A DNA stretch of 64,000 nt from contig JASWHV010000011.1 in the NCBI GenBank assembly GCA_030760725.1, positions 16,021,501 through 16,085,500 on the forward strand, given 5' to 3'. The DNA comes from Neostapfia colusana (Eukaryota > Streptophyta > Magnoliopsida > Poales > Poaceae). Under the pieces are notes generated by a model. The model saw only the letters and a program-made list of their open reading frames with translations, searched no databases and was not told the DNA's origin. Within the stretch, counting starts at the first letter, position 1. Each line of letters begins with the position of its first letter. Shown here piece by piece: positions 33,048 through 45,405 of this stretch. Both the position numbers and the translations under genes were made by a program.

Positions 33048-36000
33048 TGAGAGGGGCCACGCCGCCTGTTCAATCACGGGGCTGTGCCACTCGCCCGGGA
33101 ATCGCATTGGGTGGTGCCGTGTTGTGCGGCACCCAACAGCACACATATAAGGAACAATGTATTACATAAAACAATAGCGGAAGCTTACAAGTTTTTCTTT
33201 GCAAATAGTTTTCATCAAGTAGCTACAGCGGAAGTCTATAAACAGCTCACGTCGAATAACTAAAGAGCACTCGAGAAGAGGTCCAGCCCGAGGACTCCTC
33301 TCGCTAGCAACACGAAGACAACAGCAGAGGCTGGGTTCTCCATGTGTTAAACGACTCGGAAGTCTTCGAGTCTCACCGGACAACCTTCTTCTTAGCATCG
33401 ATGTTAACCTGCAAAACCACTCATACAGCAAGCGTGAGCACATAGGCTCAGCAAGACTGATCCATCTCTCCTAAACAAGAAACTCTACAAGCACGACGGA
33501 TTGATATAGGGTAGCTAAATTTGCATAGAGGACTCGCCTAATGTTGATCCTTAACTTTCAGATTTTTAAGCCTCATTGTAAAGACTTTTAGCTGAACAGC
33601 ATCGCAACTCCACAATCAAACAAGAAACGCTTTGTTGCGATGCTTCTTGCACAAAGTGAGTAAAGATTAATGAGCACTATATTAAACTCAGGCATGGTTC
33701 CAATACAACTTAATCACAGCCTTATCAAGTTCAAAAGAAACCATTCAGTTGTTAGTACGTCAAGATGCAGTGGGCAAGTATGCTCATATGACTGCGAGCG
33801 ACGGTGATTCGAATCAGTACATGCCCAGACGTTGTACGCGGCCACCTTTCCCAAGATCTTCCACACAGGATGCGGTCTAACTGCTCCGAGTACGCAAGCC
33901 CCATCAAGGTACATACTCACAGTGATGTGTTCTTGAGCGAGTTACCTCCTGCTACCCTGACGCCGAAATCCTAAGACAGTTAGAAAAGTTCCAATGTGGA
34001 TCTCCGGAGGTACATCGGTTTCCAGGGTCCCATATAGCCAGTATGCGCCCGGTACACAACTCAAACTTGTCCAACAGGGCCAAGCACGGACGGGTCTTAA
34101 CCGACACAGGAAGGGCTATGCACGCACGGTCCGCAGCTTGCTGCATCTAAATCTCCCTGCCCGGTCTCTATTTCTTATGTGTGAACTTCTCTCATTGTTT
34201 CTATTTTTGACCTGCTCCGAATATACCAAGCCCTAAACTCGTGAGTAGATTCCAACTACTCGACTTCTACCGGACCTTTCCTACTAACATTTAGCGTAGC
34301 CAAATCCACTCGAGGAGGTGCTATTCTACACTTTCTCTCTTATTTCTGGTCATGCAGTTGTGTTTTCATTATCAACTAGACTTAATGCAATCAACCATTC
34401 AAAGCTATGATCTCTAGAAATGGAAATACTTTATAAAACTGTTCAAATGCAAACCGGGGCCTGCCTGTTTTGCAGGTGACTAATATAAACAGTGAGTGAT
34501 GATCACTTGAGGATTGATCATTCGTTTTCCTTCCTCCTTGATCTCCACTTCAATTCCTTCATACGTTCTCACGTAGATGCTAGACGATATGAATATGCAT
34601 ATGTATTTAATTGTAAAGCTTTTGCTAATAAGCTCTAATGACAAGTTTAAAAACTGTAACTCTGTTTAAGAATTTAAAATGACACTGGTGCTAGTGGTTT
34701 GGGTTGGGTTTAAGCAACACGATCAAGTGCTAAGTGTTTTCTCCACTTGTGTGTTGATCACCTTAAGAGGTTGAACAGAACAGTGGTGATCCAGAGCTCC
34801 AATGGAGCTGAAAATTTTCATGTGAGTTCCTTGTCACAATAAAGTCATCGGGACCAAAATTTAGCACTTTTCATTCAGTGGTTTATTCATAAGAATTCTC
34901 TAAGTAATTATGCAAAGAGGAATTAATCCTGAGGTAACAACCATGCTCATGTCAAACTTAGTGAACTACAATTTCAATTATAGTTCATAGAGCCTGCATG
35001 AATTTTCCTAGTATTTTTGAAGCTAAGAATTACCCAGAACTGAATTTCAAAGTTTTGGGAATTCTCTGAAAATGTTTCTGTATTCATTTGAACACAGAAA
35101 CTTGAAACCCTAATTCTCCTAATCAAATCAACTTCAAATAAGCTGAACTTTTTACAGGGGTTCAGTAACACCCTAAAGAATATTCCGGCAAATTTAATGA
35201 TTTTTGGATGAACCAAACTCCCTCTAAAATTCTTTTGCTGAAAAGATTTAAAGAATTTTACAGAATTAAGTAATGATTTTCATACAAATTGGGTTGCATA
35301 TTTGGATAGAGTTTGTCAACCTTAATCTAAACCAATTTGAATCACAAAATTTGGAGTTTCCTAGCAAAAGTTATGCTCTTCTAAACTTTGGGGGAAAATT
35401 TAGAATTTCAATTAAATCGGGGAAAAATTCAAACACTGACGGTGGGTCCAGGGGACACGTGTCTAGTGCCGGGACAGTGACACACGGGGCCACAGGTTTA
35501 TTTCCCGTGCTGTCACAGCTGATCCGAGCCCACAGACGATCCGGCCTCCCCTCCAGAGCGACTGACACGCGGGCCCGACAAGTCTTTCTTCAACCTCACG
35601 ATTCCCGCACCCCGCACCGCCGGAGCTCGCCGGAGTGCCTCTGAAATCGGTCGTCCGGCCATATCCAATGCTCAAACTCGCCGCTAGCCCCCAATTTCGT
35701 GTGCTAAACACGTTGGGAGGGTCTCCCCGGACCGGCGTCGGCTCTAACTTAGCGCGCGACGGTGCGGCGGCTCCGGGAGAGTTCGGCGACGTTACCCCGA
35801 CGCCTCTGTTCACAGCACCGGTGGATGCTGGAGAAGCTCGGCATGGTTGTGAAAAGGCTCGGAAATGGCCCCAAATTAGGGTTCATCATGCGTCCGAGGC
35901 CTCCCGACCTTGCTGCCATTGGAAAAGCTCGGAGTAGGCCCTCTACGGTGGGTTTCATGCTAGGGTTTGTGAAGCAAACTTATGCGCCATCGAGTCTAGT

Positions 36001-36231
36001 TCCTGTGTGTGAAGTTTCATGGACTCTAAACAAGAATCAAACGGGAATTTCAAAGTTCCTTACCCGAAGGTGATTTTGCACCGGCCGGAGGAAAATCTCA
36101 AAATTCGCCGTCGACGATCAATCTTTCGGCTCAAGCTTCAGAGGTGAGCTGTAGGAAGGTCTTGCGCATCCAGAGGTGCCCTTGTTTGGCCGTGAAAAGC
36201 TTCGGGTGAGGCTGTCCACGAGAGCACCTCA
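33048..36231 (-). repeat. Element A 5' LTR
   Basis: About 3184 bp. The left end TGAGAGGGG is fixed by the 3-nt gap to the primer site. I place the right end at CACCTCA (36231), where the sequence abruptly becomes Tat-type coding DNA; this gives matching TGAG...CTCA termini. There is no second LTR in the window to confirm it. It has the same GC-rich block (35440-36231) and a donor-like motif (35682, AGCG|GCGAGTTT) as the other LTRs. The mini-exon region near 34465-34560 keeps the donor ACAG|GCAGGC but its coding content has diverged. Confidence 0.75.
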
Positions 36232-38660
36232 CCGCTTCTTACCTGTGTTCTTCTTCTCTACTGGAACTATGTTCGAAACCCATCAGGCATACATACATCA
36301 CTTCATCCAAGCCTTCAACAGATGGTCAACTTCTGTTTTGATTCTATCATACAACTCTGGGTTAAACCTTCTAAAAGGCTGCTCGTGTGGCTTAAACCCT
36401 AGCTTGATTGGCAACTTGTGTTTTACTAAGTATTTACTCAATTCTGGCATCTCAGTGTACTCCCAAGCAAAGCAATCGATGTATTCTCTTAAAAGTTTGC
36501 ATACTTCTTCTTTCTATGCTGCCATAAGGTTAGCATTCACGTAGGTTGTCTTATGTACCGATCCCTCTCCAAGGTTCACGTCCTCCAACTCATCCACAAA
36601 AGAGAAACCTTGTCCTAACTTACCTATATCATCAAAATCTTCCACTACCTCGCCCATATCGTCTTTCCTAAATGATATTCCTCGGTTCTCTTCTGTAACC
36701 ACGCCAAACTGCCCTTTTTATCTAACATATTTAAGATACATTACTTAGCCGAGTTACATCCGTCGGCTTTACATTCACAGAGACACTTGATGTCGTCGTA
36801 TTGCAGCTCAGACGATTCGGCCAAAATGCCACACAAGCTGAATTATCAGCTTCTATCAGCTCCACCTCATCCTCAACCCATTGTATCAAACACTGGTGTA
36901 AGGTAGGTGGCACACGCCCGTTGGCATGTATCCAGTCTCGTCCAAGCAACATATTGTATCTGCTCCGAACATTCACCACAAAAAAGGCTCTAGGGATAGT
37001 TTTGCTGCTCACTGTGAGCTCCACAGATATCACTCCTTTGGCTTCTGTTGGATCTCCTGAGAAGCCACTTAATGTTGTGTTGGTCCTGATCAACTCGTCT
37101 TCTCTGTATCCAAGCTTCTCAATCATGGACCATGGCATGATGTTGATCCCTGCTCCTCCATCGACCAACATGCATCCTATGGGTGTTCCGTTCACATATC
37201 ATCCGATGTAGAGAGGCTTCATATGTTGGCCAAGCTTTTCTCGCTTCTCAAACACAACGTTCTTGGCACCTAAGTCAAGTTTGGTCACCTCAGCTTCTGG
37301 GATGCAAAACTCAGCCGACAACTGTGAACACCATGTTGATATCGACCTGGTTATCTTCCCACTCGAGTTACTTTCCTCTTCTCCTTTGTTACTTGGTTCC
37401 TCCCGAGCTAGACATTTTTCCATCCAGGTCTTCTAGGTGATCACTGGTCTCGCCTTGTTAAACCCATGATCTCGCTCCTCCTCCCTTCTCTTCTCAGCAA
37501 TTACTAGAGCCTGAAGCCTTTGCACACGCCTCTTTCGTGTACGGTTGAGCCCCGTGTGACACCATTGGGGTTCCGGTTTGGTTCTTGGAGCCACAGCCTT
37601 CATCATGCTCTCCTTTGCTCCCCCTGTTGTCACGTCCCTTCTGCTGAGCATCCTTGGTCTTGTTTTAGCTTGGCTGGTCTATATCTTGACTTGTGATGTT
37701 TGTACACGATCAACCAGCCTTATCTCCTTGCTATTGGGCTCTGGTGTGAAGCCTGGTCCAACTATCAACCTCCCTTATGGAGAGATCAACTGAGAACGCT
37801 TGGTATTTGGTCCTTGGTCAGCTCCTACCTTCTTGGTCTTGCTCACACCATCATTGGCCTTCACCATAGAGTTTCTGGTCATATGAACCTCATCTCGTTC
37901 TTTCCTAGCTAGCTGTCCTTCACTCCCTGCTTCTCCAGTGGCCAACTCAGCTTGAATCATGCAAGGTATTGTGCCAATCATTAGTAAGTTTTATTTGACC
38001 TTGCGTCCTCCTCAGCTCGATCCTTCACATCATGTTCCCATGGCATAGTGTGAGATACACCACTTTTTGGATGTGTTTGCTCCGATTTCCATGTTAACAT
38101 GGTATTCTCACGTCTTGTATGCTGCCAACTTCTTGGCCGTGCCCCCCGAGACTCTTGAGAAGACCGTTTATCATAGAATTCTATCGGTTTCTCTTAATAC
38201 CGATAGCTTCCTTGCCGTTTTCCACCCAAAGTGCACCCGAAGCCTCTAGCCATGTAACTTGGGGATCTATCCCTCTTGTATCCACTCAGTCTTTGAAACA
38301 CACTCCCCACTCTTTTTCCTCAGGTACTTGCTTATCAAGAAATCCGAAGTGGGCTTGAAAAGTATGGTTTTCCTTAGCTCATTGGTATTCCACACTCCAA
38401 CCTCGGGATTTCTTAGCTTGATAATTCTCACCTCAGGTCATCAGACATGATCACCTTCTTCCCTTTAGTTGTTTCTGATTGATCCATCCTCACAAGGATC
38501 CTTTTTTCTTCGAAGTTAACCATATTCACTAGGAAAGGTTCATATCTAGCTTCATCTTGTTGCCATCACCTAAGGTTAACCAGCCATCATTTAAAGCCGA
38601 TTGTACTTGCTGATGAAAGAAGTTGCATTGGTTAGTGTCGGAAGCAGCCCACAAGGTTCA
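36232..38660 (-). pseudogene. Tat/Ogre-type Ty3/gypsy relic (gag C-terminus, protease, RT N-terminus)
   Basis: A degraded minus-strand coding region of a different gypsy lineage. Sense order: a gag end with TNQCNFFHQQVQSALNDG (near 38580-38640), the linker motif GLNRTRKRRVQRL (near 37520-37560), and a protease with VDGGAGINIMP then LLGRDWIHANG in the open stretch 37195-36731. Last comes an RT entry region with FAWEYTEMPELSKYL and IVPVEKKNTGK, which stops at 36232 where A's LTR begins. In-frame stops occur, for example near 37199, 37433 and 36514. These motifs are typical of plant Tat/Ogre polyproteins. LTRs are not in the window. It is probably the oldest layer, since A interrupts its RT. Confidence 0.75.
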
Positions 38661-38740
38661 TTTTTCCGGAGGGGGCTTGGTGCCCTATGCGACCTGGGCT
38701 CGAGAGAGCGGATGAACACCGAGATTTACGTGGTTCAGGC
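38661..38740. other. Short unassigned stretch before element D, LTR-like
   Basis: It contains GAGATTTACGTGGTTC, a phrase I associate with LTRs of grass retrotransposons. It is too short to classify. The last five bases, CAGGC, should be D's target site; the partner copy is outside the window. Confidence 0.3.
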
Positions 38741-41700
38741 TGTAAGGGCCCATGTTTTCCAATTTCTATAAAGTGTTCAACACAACAAACTCACCTCATT
38801 TGAGGAGATCTTATGAACACCTTTGAAGACCAAGTAAGCACCATCAAGAAGGTCGTTAGAAGATAAACTCACAAAATGCAAAAGTGGTATTTCCCACATG
38901 CATCATATAGGGGATGAGCATATGGAAAACTCCCAAACTTTTCTAGAACTGCTCATTCCAAATTTCACACAAATCCAAAACCTTTTGAGGTGTTTTTGGG
39001 TACAACTAAGTCTAGTTTGAACTTAAATTCAAATTCAAACTCCTTTTGCCCAATGAATTCAAAAGGGGGATCCATATTCACATTCAACACATTTCTGTGA
39101 GCTCACACACAAATTCTCACTCCATTTGGAGTTGATCTTGACATGAGGTATTTTGAGAAAAATTCAAACTGAATTTAAATTTCAGTTTGCCATTTGAATC
39201 AAAATACAATCATACCACTTCACAATTTGAGTTCTACCAATTTCAAATGGGCATTTGGTGGATTACTCAAATTGCAAAGGGTATTAGGGTCCCCAAATTA
39301 AGAGCAGTAGGAAAATTCAAGTTTGTGGGACAAATCTGCAGCTGGGACCCACTGTCAGCCACTCTAAACAGAGGAACCGCCTCAGCTCGGGTGTCCTTCG
39401 CACGGGAGAGCGCCAGCGCGCCGGCTGACCCGTTCCCGACGAGAAATCGGCGCCAGCTCCTGCTCTCGACTTGCCCGCACCCTTATCAATCCCCGAGCAG
39501 CTCAAAGCCGAGTTCGTCACTGATCTCAGGTGCCCACTCGCTCTCTGCTCTGCTCCCGCAAAGAACACCACCACCACCGCTCTTGGTGTCGCCCGATCGC
39601 ACACAGCAACCAAGCGTTGCTTGAGCGAGCTCTCCACAGCAAAAGCGATCGCCACAGCGTGCTCTTGCACGCTACCTCGTCCAATCCGGCGTTGTTGGCT
39701 GCTGTTGGCCACCAATTTAAGAACAGCGCCGCACGTCCGAAGTAACCAGAAGGAACCGAAAGCGGCTCGCCGTGGACAGCACGCTACGGTCAACCTCACC
39801 TCCACTTCCCTACACAAGAAAGGTGTGTCATCGTGTGTAGAAGGTGTAGCCGAAAGCCGTTTGGCAAATGATCAACCATAGAACTGGGATTTCCAAGTAT
39901 ACCGAAAGCTAGTTCTTTTAGCTCGAGCTCAATTTTAACTGAAATTCGGATTCCACGTAATCTTGTCAGTCGAGCTCGTTGGCCAGTAGGTTGTACACAT
40001 GCTAGCGCACACTCTCAAGGAAGAAACATAGGAAACCATCAAGAATCAGCAGGGATATGGCTGTTTTCCTCACCACCGATGCAAACACCTGGGCTCACCG
40101 TCCAGAGTATGTTTGCTGGCATTTCTAGCTTCCTAAAGGTTTCGTTTCATGTTCCTCTTGCTTCACTGATGCTCCCCGAGCAATCCCGACCAGTTTGGTG
40201 CCGTGTAGCTTGAGACCGACCTCGCTACCCTAGGTTCCTCTGTTGCCGGTGGGCGCACGTTTCCAGGCATCACTGGCCGCCGGCGACCCTCAAAATGAAC
40301 TCAGCACAGGAAAGTATGTGGGGGTGGCGAGTTTCGGTCCAAGAGGTGACCGGAAACTCGGTTCCGGCTATCCTCGTTGGAGACCGCCGCTGTTGGGCGC
40401 ATTTAGCGCGAGGAAGAAGAGAGCCGGACACGTGGGACCCACTGACAAAGATTTAAACATTTCCCAATTTTCAGTTTCTAGTTTAAACTTCAAACCCACA
40501 TAACTTTGGCTACGAAGCTCCAAATCGAGTGAACCAAATTTTGTTGGATTCAGCTCTCTGAGTACTTTCCAATGAATCAAGTTTTACTTTATGAAAATCC
40601 TTATTTCTCCAGAATTAATTCTTCAAATTTAAAATGTTTAGAATTATAACTGGGGAACCCTTTAGTGGAAAATTGTGAAATTTGGCCAGGATGTTCAAAA
40701 TATTGTCCCTGAGCTACCATAAAAATTTCAGATCCATTTGAGCTCATTTGATCCAGCTAATAGTGTGATTAATGAAACTATTCCAGAGAAAATGAAAAAT
40801 GTCCAGAAACATTTTTCAGATTTTCTCTGAACTTGTGTAGCTCATATCTTTTGCTAGGAATCTTCAAATTAGATGAAACAAATTCCATTAGAACCTTCTG
40901 AAAATCTAGTTTCCAGAAAGTCATGGCTTGCTCCATGAAATTCTTAGAACACCCTAAGAGCTCCAAGTAACGCCAAATACACACTTATTTATGCAGGGCT
41001 CGAATAAGCTTTGCTTTAGCTGAAATTTGGCCAAGTCTCTGCTTCGGTTGTATCCAAACAACAGTAAAAGTTTCAGAGTCATTGGGCCCGTCTAGCAGTA
41101 CTTAATTACAGTGTTAACAATATCAACTTCAAATTCAAATGCATCTAAATTGACACGCATACATATTTATATTGTGTAGACGCTATGGTTAAAGAGGAGC
41201 CGGAGATGTTGGATTTCATCACCCTGGAGGAACAGCTAGCGTATGACCAGCAGCAAGGCAAGCTCCGGTTTGCATTAGCCGTTTTAAAATTTTATTGTTT
41301 TGAGAACTTACATTGAGTATCCACTTAATTATGCATTAGAGTCTTGTTTGAAAACTCAATTGCATAGCCAAGAGAACCAGGGTTTTGGGCTTAGGTTTTA
41401 AACCTCGAGTAGCCACGGCAGTGCTAAACTAGTGTAGGATTCGGTACAAGTCGAGTAGTTGGAACTGCTCGCGAGAATAGGCTAGAGGCACACCACTCGG
41501 TTAGAGATAGCAAATGGAACACATGGCAAGAAAAATGAGACCGAGCGGAGAGTAAGGGCAGCAGGACTTTGGGGCCTGGGTGCCATAGCTCCGCTTGTGT
41601 CAATTGAGGGACGACCCGTGTGCGGGCCTGTTGAACAAGCTAGAACAGTACCGAAGACCTACCGGATATATGGGAACCGGGAAACTGATGTAATTCAGGT

Positions 41701-42672
41701 ATCGATCTGTTTAGGCATAGCTTGTTGTCTAGAGGATGGGTTGAGAGCATGAGGTGTAAATTGTCTGGCGGCACTGTGGATGTGCGCGCAGAGACCTCTT
41801 GCTCGGGATGATAGGACCGGTTCAACATTTGGCTGACGGATGAAAGTTGGTTGCTTACGATGTCCGTGGTGGTTACTGTAGGCAATATCGAGTATGGGCG
41901 TACGTGACAGGTTATTTGGGTAAACCTGCAGGTGTAAAACGATTATAATCGCCGTCCCTCACGGTCAGTGAGTACCACTTGTTCACTGTACCTTGACGTA
42001 GAAAGAACAGGCTAGTTCCATGTTAAAAGACTGCTGATTGAAAAATGTACTTTGACTGTTAATGACTTGTTGTATTTTATAGCTAATTAAAGTTCTTTTC
42101 AACCTTGGGTAAAGCACATGAGAGAAATACGTTTCTTGTTTGATTGCGGCTCTCTTATGTGCCTTAGCACGAGGTTCTTCCACAACTTGCACTAAAAACT
42201 TGAAAGTAAGGTTTAACTAATTAGGCGTGTCCTTTGCAACTTACATTGCATTATATACTGTAAACCCAACATGTAGAGTTTCATGTGTAGGTAAGACGGG
42301 TTAGTCTTGCTGAGCCATCGTGCTCACTGCTTGTGTTTGAAGCGTTTGTAGGGTGCTATGAGGAGGAGGAGGCTCCGAGGAGGAGACAGACCCCCAAGAG
42401 GGCAACCCCGTCGAGTTGGAGTCGTGCACGTCGCCGTGTTTGTGTGTGTGCGTGCTAGAGGGAACACGTTCACGGGCTGAATGTGATCTCTTTTGCTTAG
42501 TCTACGCCTGTGAGTGTTGACTTGACGTATTTTCTTGTAAACCTGTTCAAAACAGTTTATTGTAATAAAACTTTTTCTTCTGCTTTGTACCCTTTATGTG
42601 TGTTATCCGGTGCTGTGCAACGCAGCACCCCTCAGCGTGATCCGGGCTACTCGAGACCGTCGGGTCCTCGCA
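38741..42672 (+). repeat. Element D 5' LTR
   Basis: 3932 bp, from TGTAAGGGCCC to CTCGCA, three bases before the primer site. GC-rich block about 39350-40450. The first 1.59 kb match the 3' LTR fragment at 49997-51595. Donor-like site 40326 (GC variant), exon 2 at 41180-41257, AATAAA at 42564-42569, perfect terminal hairpin at 42609-42629. Confidence 0.9.
41180..42451 (+). CDS. LTR-embedded small spliced ORF, copy in D 5' LTR, damaged
   Basis: Exon 2 (41180-41257) follows TTGTGTAG and contains VKEEPEMLDFITLEEQLAYD. It ends CAGCAAG|GCAAGC. Exon 3 starts at 42352 after GCGTTTGTAG with CYEEEEAP. A 1-nt loss relative to B then shifts the frame, replacing the acidic tail and conserved end by Arg-rich sequence. 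The end is placed where B's stop would fall and is approximate. This copy is a pseudo-version. Confidence 0.4.
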
Positions 42673-42675
42673 GCG

Positions 42676-42687
42676 TGGCATCAGAGC
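42676..42687 (+). other. Primer binding site of element D
   Basis: TGGCATCAGAGC, one change from the initiator methionine tRNA complement. Confidence 0.85.
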
Positions 42688-44176
42688 TCGCTTGAGGTTT
42701 AATGCACTTAAAAGGTCATCTTTTCAAAAACTCGGGGAGGAACGAGTTTGTAGCACATATAAGTATTTTATTAGTGTATACAAAGTGGCAAACACTAACC
42801 TAGTTGCTTATGTCAGAAAATCATGCATCTCGGGGCATCATATATCTTGGTGGGTGCATGTAAGCACTGTCCACCAGTGCGCACAAGCTAAAGGGTGGAG
42901 CCTAACGGGTGGCAGGTAACCCGGCCAGCTTTAGTATCCTCTATGACTCTTCATGTCGTTTGGTGTATTCGAGCAACGCCCTTCCCTGGCGTGCTACGGG
43001 CAAGTATGGGAGACCCCGTCACGTGGTTAGTAACATGAACACGTAGCTCAAGGCATGATTGGCTTGAGAACAACCGTGCGAGTGATGACGGACGGTTGTA
43101 TGAACTGTATTGGGACTGGTTTCGGTGTGCAGCCGAACCTGACGATTGTGTGATTTACTTGCAGGTAGTCTGACCATGAATCGGTTGACGAGTAGCACAC
43201 ATGTGCGAGAGACATTTAGTGCCATTGAATTAACGAAGCCGGCTAAGTCCGGTATAGGTCTTTTCTTTGTGAGGAACGTAGTACCCGCATGAACTGGTGA
43301 TGCTTTGACGCCAAAACCCACTAAATGTTCAACATCATTGTAAAACTTGAAAGTTTTTATCCAGATAACTAAAATATTGATTTAACTCTTTCCCTTAATC
43401 AGGATGTTCAGAGTAACAAGTTTTTAACTTATAGGATACTAAGGACAGAGTCCCCTGGTTTCAGCTGAAAAAATGCTGATGTTACACAGAGGTTAGAGGT
43501 TGAGTTCTTTTGAGGTTAGGGTCATAAAATACATTTATGAAAATCTATGGAAGAGGTTTAAAACTTTTCTATTGTCGTCCAGAGATATTTCATCCTTTAA
43601 CTAGTCAAAAAATGCAGTAGAGTTGAAACTCTCCAGAAAACAGAGCAGAGCAAATACTCTCTGTAACTCTCTGTAAAATGAGCATACTTCCTGCATAAAA
43701 ATCTAAAAATACACAGTGAGGTTGTTCTGAAAAGTTCATGAGATAAGTTACAATGTTGTAACAGAAAGTTTTGTCAAATTTGATGTAGAATTAACTGGAA
43801 TTCTTGGATCACATCAGTATCTCAAGCAGGGAGGTGCTGTCCAATTTCCTCCAGATATTCTGTAAACTTTGACATATCATAACTTTTGAACCAGGATTTA
43901 TCTGAGGCCAAGCAAATACATTATGGAAAGCTATTGAAGTTAACTTTAACTTTGATGTTGAGCTCCAGAGCTGGTTTTGCATTTAGCATGGTCTAAATCA
44001 GATTAAAATGGAAACTGGTCAGAGCTGTCAGTTTGGGCAGCAAACCAGCAATCAAATTTGTTATAAGTTTGAATTGTGTTTCCATGTTTTATGAGTTCAA
44101 TGACATGTTTTATGTTATAACTCAATTACTTACTGTTGAAATGAATATTTTACCTTTTTTAAATATGTTTCTACAG
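42688..44176 (+). other. Element D 5' untranslated leader
   Basis: Homologous to B's leader. A hairpin with a perfect stem (CACTG, loop TCCAC, CAGTG) lies near 42866-42882. The hairpin equivalent to B 19281-19300 is imperfect here (43629-43648) and lies 529 nt before ORF0. The leader ends TTTCTACAG directly before ATG 44177. No gene. Confidence 0.6.
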
Positions 44177-45138
44177 ATGACAGAGGATAAACAACTGGAG
44201 AACGGGTGGGTGGTATCCCACTGTTCTCAACGCAGCGGTTATCCGGAACTGTTGAAGCTAATGCTTCAATACTTTGGGTATGTGGAGATGCCGCGTTACC
44301 TCGCCAAGGAAGAAGGCGAGGAGGGGAACCAGACATGGACCATCCATGTCGAAAGTCCAGCAGGACCTATGCCATCCGGTTCGGTACCGTTCACCGTCAC
44401 GGTGCGAGGTAGACAACCGGAGGAAATGTGGCAGGTGGCAGCCCGTGACACCATGTCGCGTTTCTGCAAGCTACACGTGAGAGCTATGGAGGGCACTCCA
44501 TATGCGCTTGTTCCGGTGGAGGGGCGAGCTAATCACGTGTGGAGGGAGAGCTACTTGGATGCAACGGATCCGGGTTGCCCAAGGTACAACCCCGCGGAGG
44601 CGAATCTCAGCCTCCTGTTGATGGCAGGAAAGACCGTGATGGACAGCAAAGCTGTCCATACAGCTCGACTTGCCATGGAACTCAAGGAGAGCACCAGCCA
44701 CCGAGACCATTTCAAGAGTGCTCACAGATCACTCCATAATGTGCTCCTTCCGATGATCAAGCGACTGAATGAGCAACACAATCAGTTGCGTCATCTGAAG
44801 AAGGCGAAGAATAAAAGCCGTGTCGACATCACGGCTTTACAGCAGCAAGTACAGGTCTTGACCCAGCAGAACGAGGTCCTTACTCAAGAGCGTGATGATG
44901 CTATTGAGGAGGGGCAGGGCTGGAAGAAGACTACAACCAGGCCATGTACGAGGTGCATGCTTTGCAAGATCTCGTGCCTCCGGTAGTGGGCCTACCGATG
45001 GTAGGTGAAGTACCTGTGGTTTTGGGTGTCCCGGCAATGTGGGAACCTGAACCTGAAGAGGAGGTCATGGATCCTGAACTACCAGCAGAGATAGCGGAGG
45101 AGAACGACCTGCAGGAGGTTGAGTTCTACTCCGAGTAG
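44177..45138 (+). pseudogene. ORF0 of element D, one frameshift
   Basis: Same protein as B's ORF0. It starts MTEDKQLENGW at 44177 and is open through the N-terminal module (WTIHVES, PFTVTVRG, MWQVAARDTMSRFCKLH) and the coiled-coil region. A 1-nt loss near 44930 (GGCTGGAAGAAG where B has GGATGGGAAGAG) shifts the frame. The remainder continues in another frame to the stop at 45136-45138, ending LQEVEFYSE as in B. An open stretch upstream of 44177 is leader sequence, not protein, since B has no match there. D keeps the codon that is a stop in B. Confidence 0.7.
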
Positions 45139-45405
45139 TGAGTTTACCATTGCCAAGTAGGGCAGCAAGGGTGTAAACTTTTGTAAAAAGTGACATGTCG
45201 TGTAGATAGTAGTATATGTATAGGTGGTGACGACATAAGCATGACTTCTCGGGGATCCAAGAATAATGTATCTTGTATAAAGTTTATGCTTTATCAATAT
45301 ATGTGAACATTGTGCAAGTTTATTCGTGTGTCACTGCAATACCTACTGTTTTCTATGGAATTTTAAGAATGACATGTGCTGATCATGGCTGTTTTGAATT
45401 TCAGA
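45139..45405 (+). other. Spacer between ORF0 and gag (element D)
   Basis: Non-coding, homologous to 20774-21044. It ends TTTTGAATTTCAG plus A before the gag ATG, the same acceptor-like site as in B. Confidence 0.55.

Noticed and set aside
34465..34560. Intact copy of the LTR mini-exon in element A
   Set aside because: The donor-like ACAG|GCAGGC remains, but no frame continues the acidic motif and the following exon candidate near 33420 opens with a stop in the expected phase.
38635..38740. A separate LTR element starting at TGTCGG (38635)
   Set aside because: The first part still reads as Tat-type gag in frame (ending TNQCNFF), so the boundary is later and the rest is too short to classify.
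44033..44176. Longer ORF0 start in D at 44033
   Set aside because: B has no matching protein upstream of its ATG at 19829, and the acceptor-like site directly before 44177 suggests the shared ATG.
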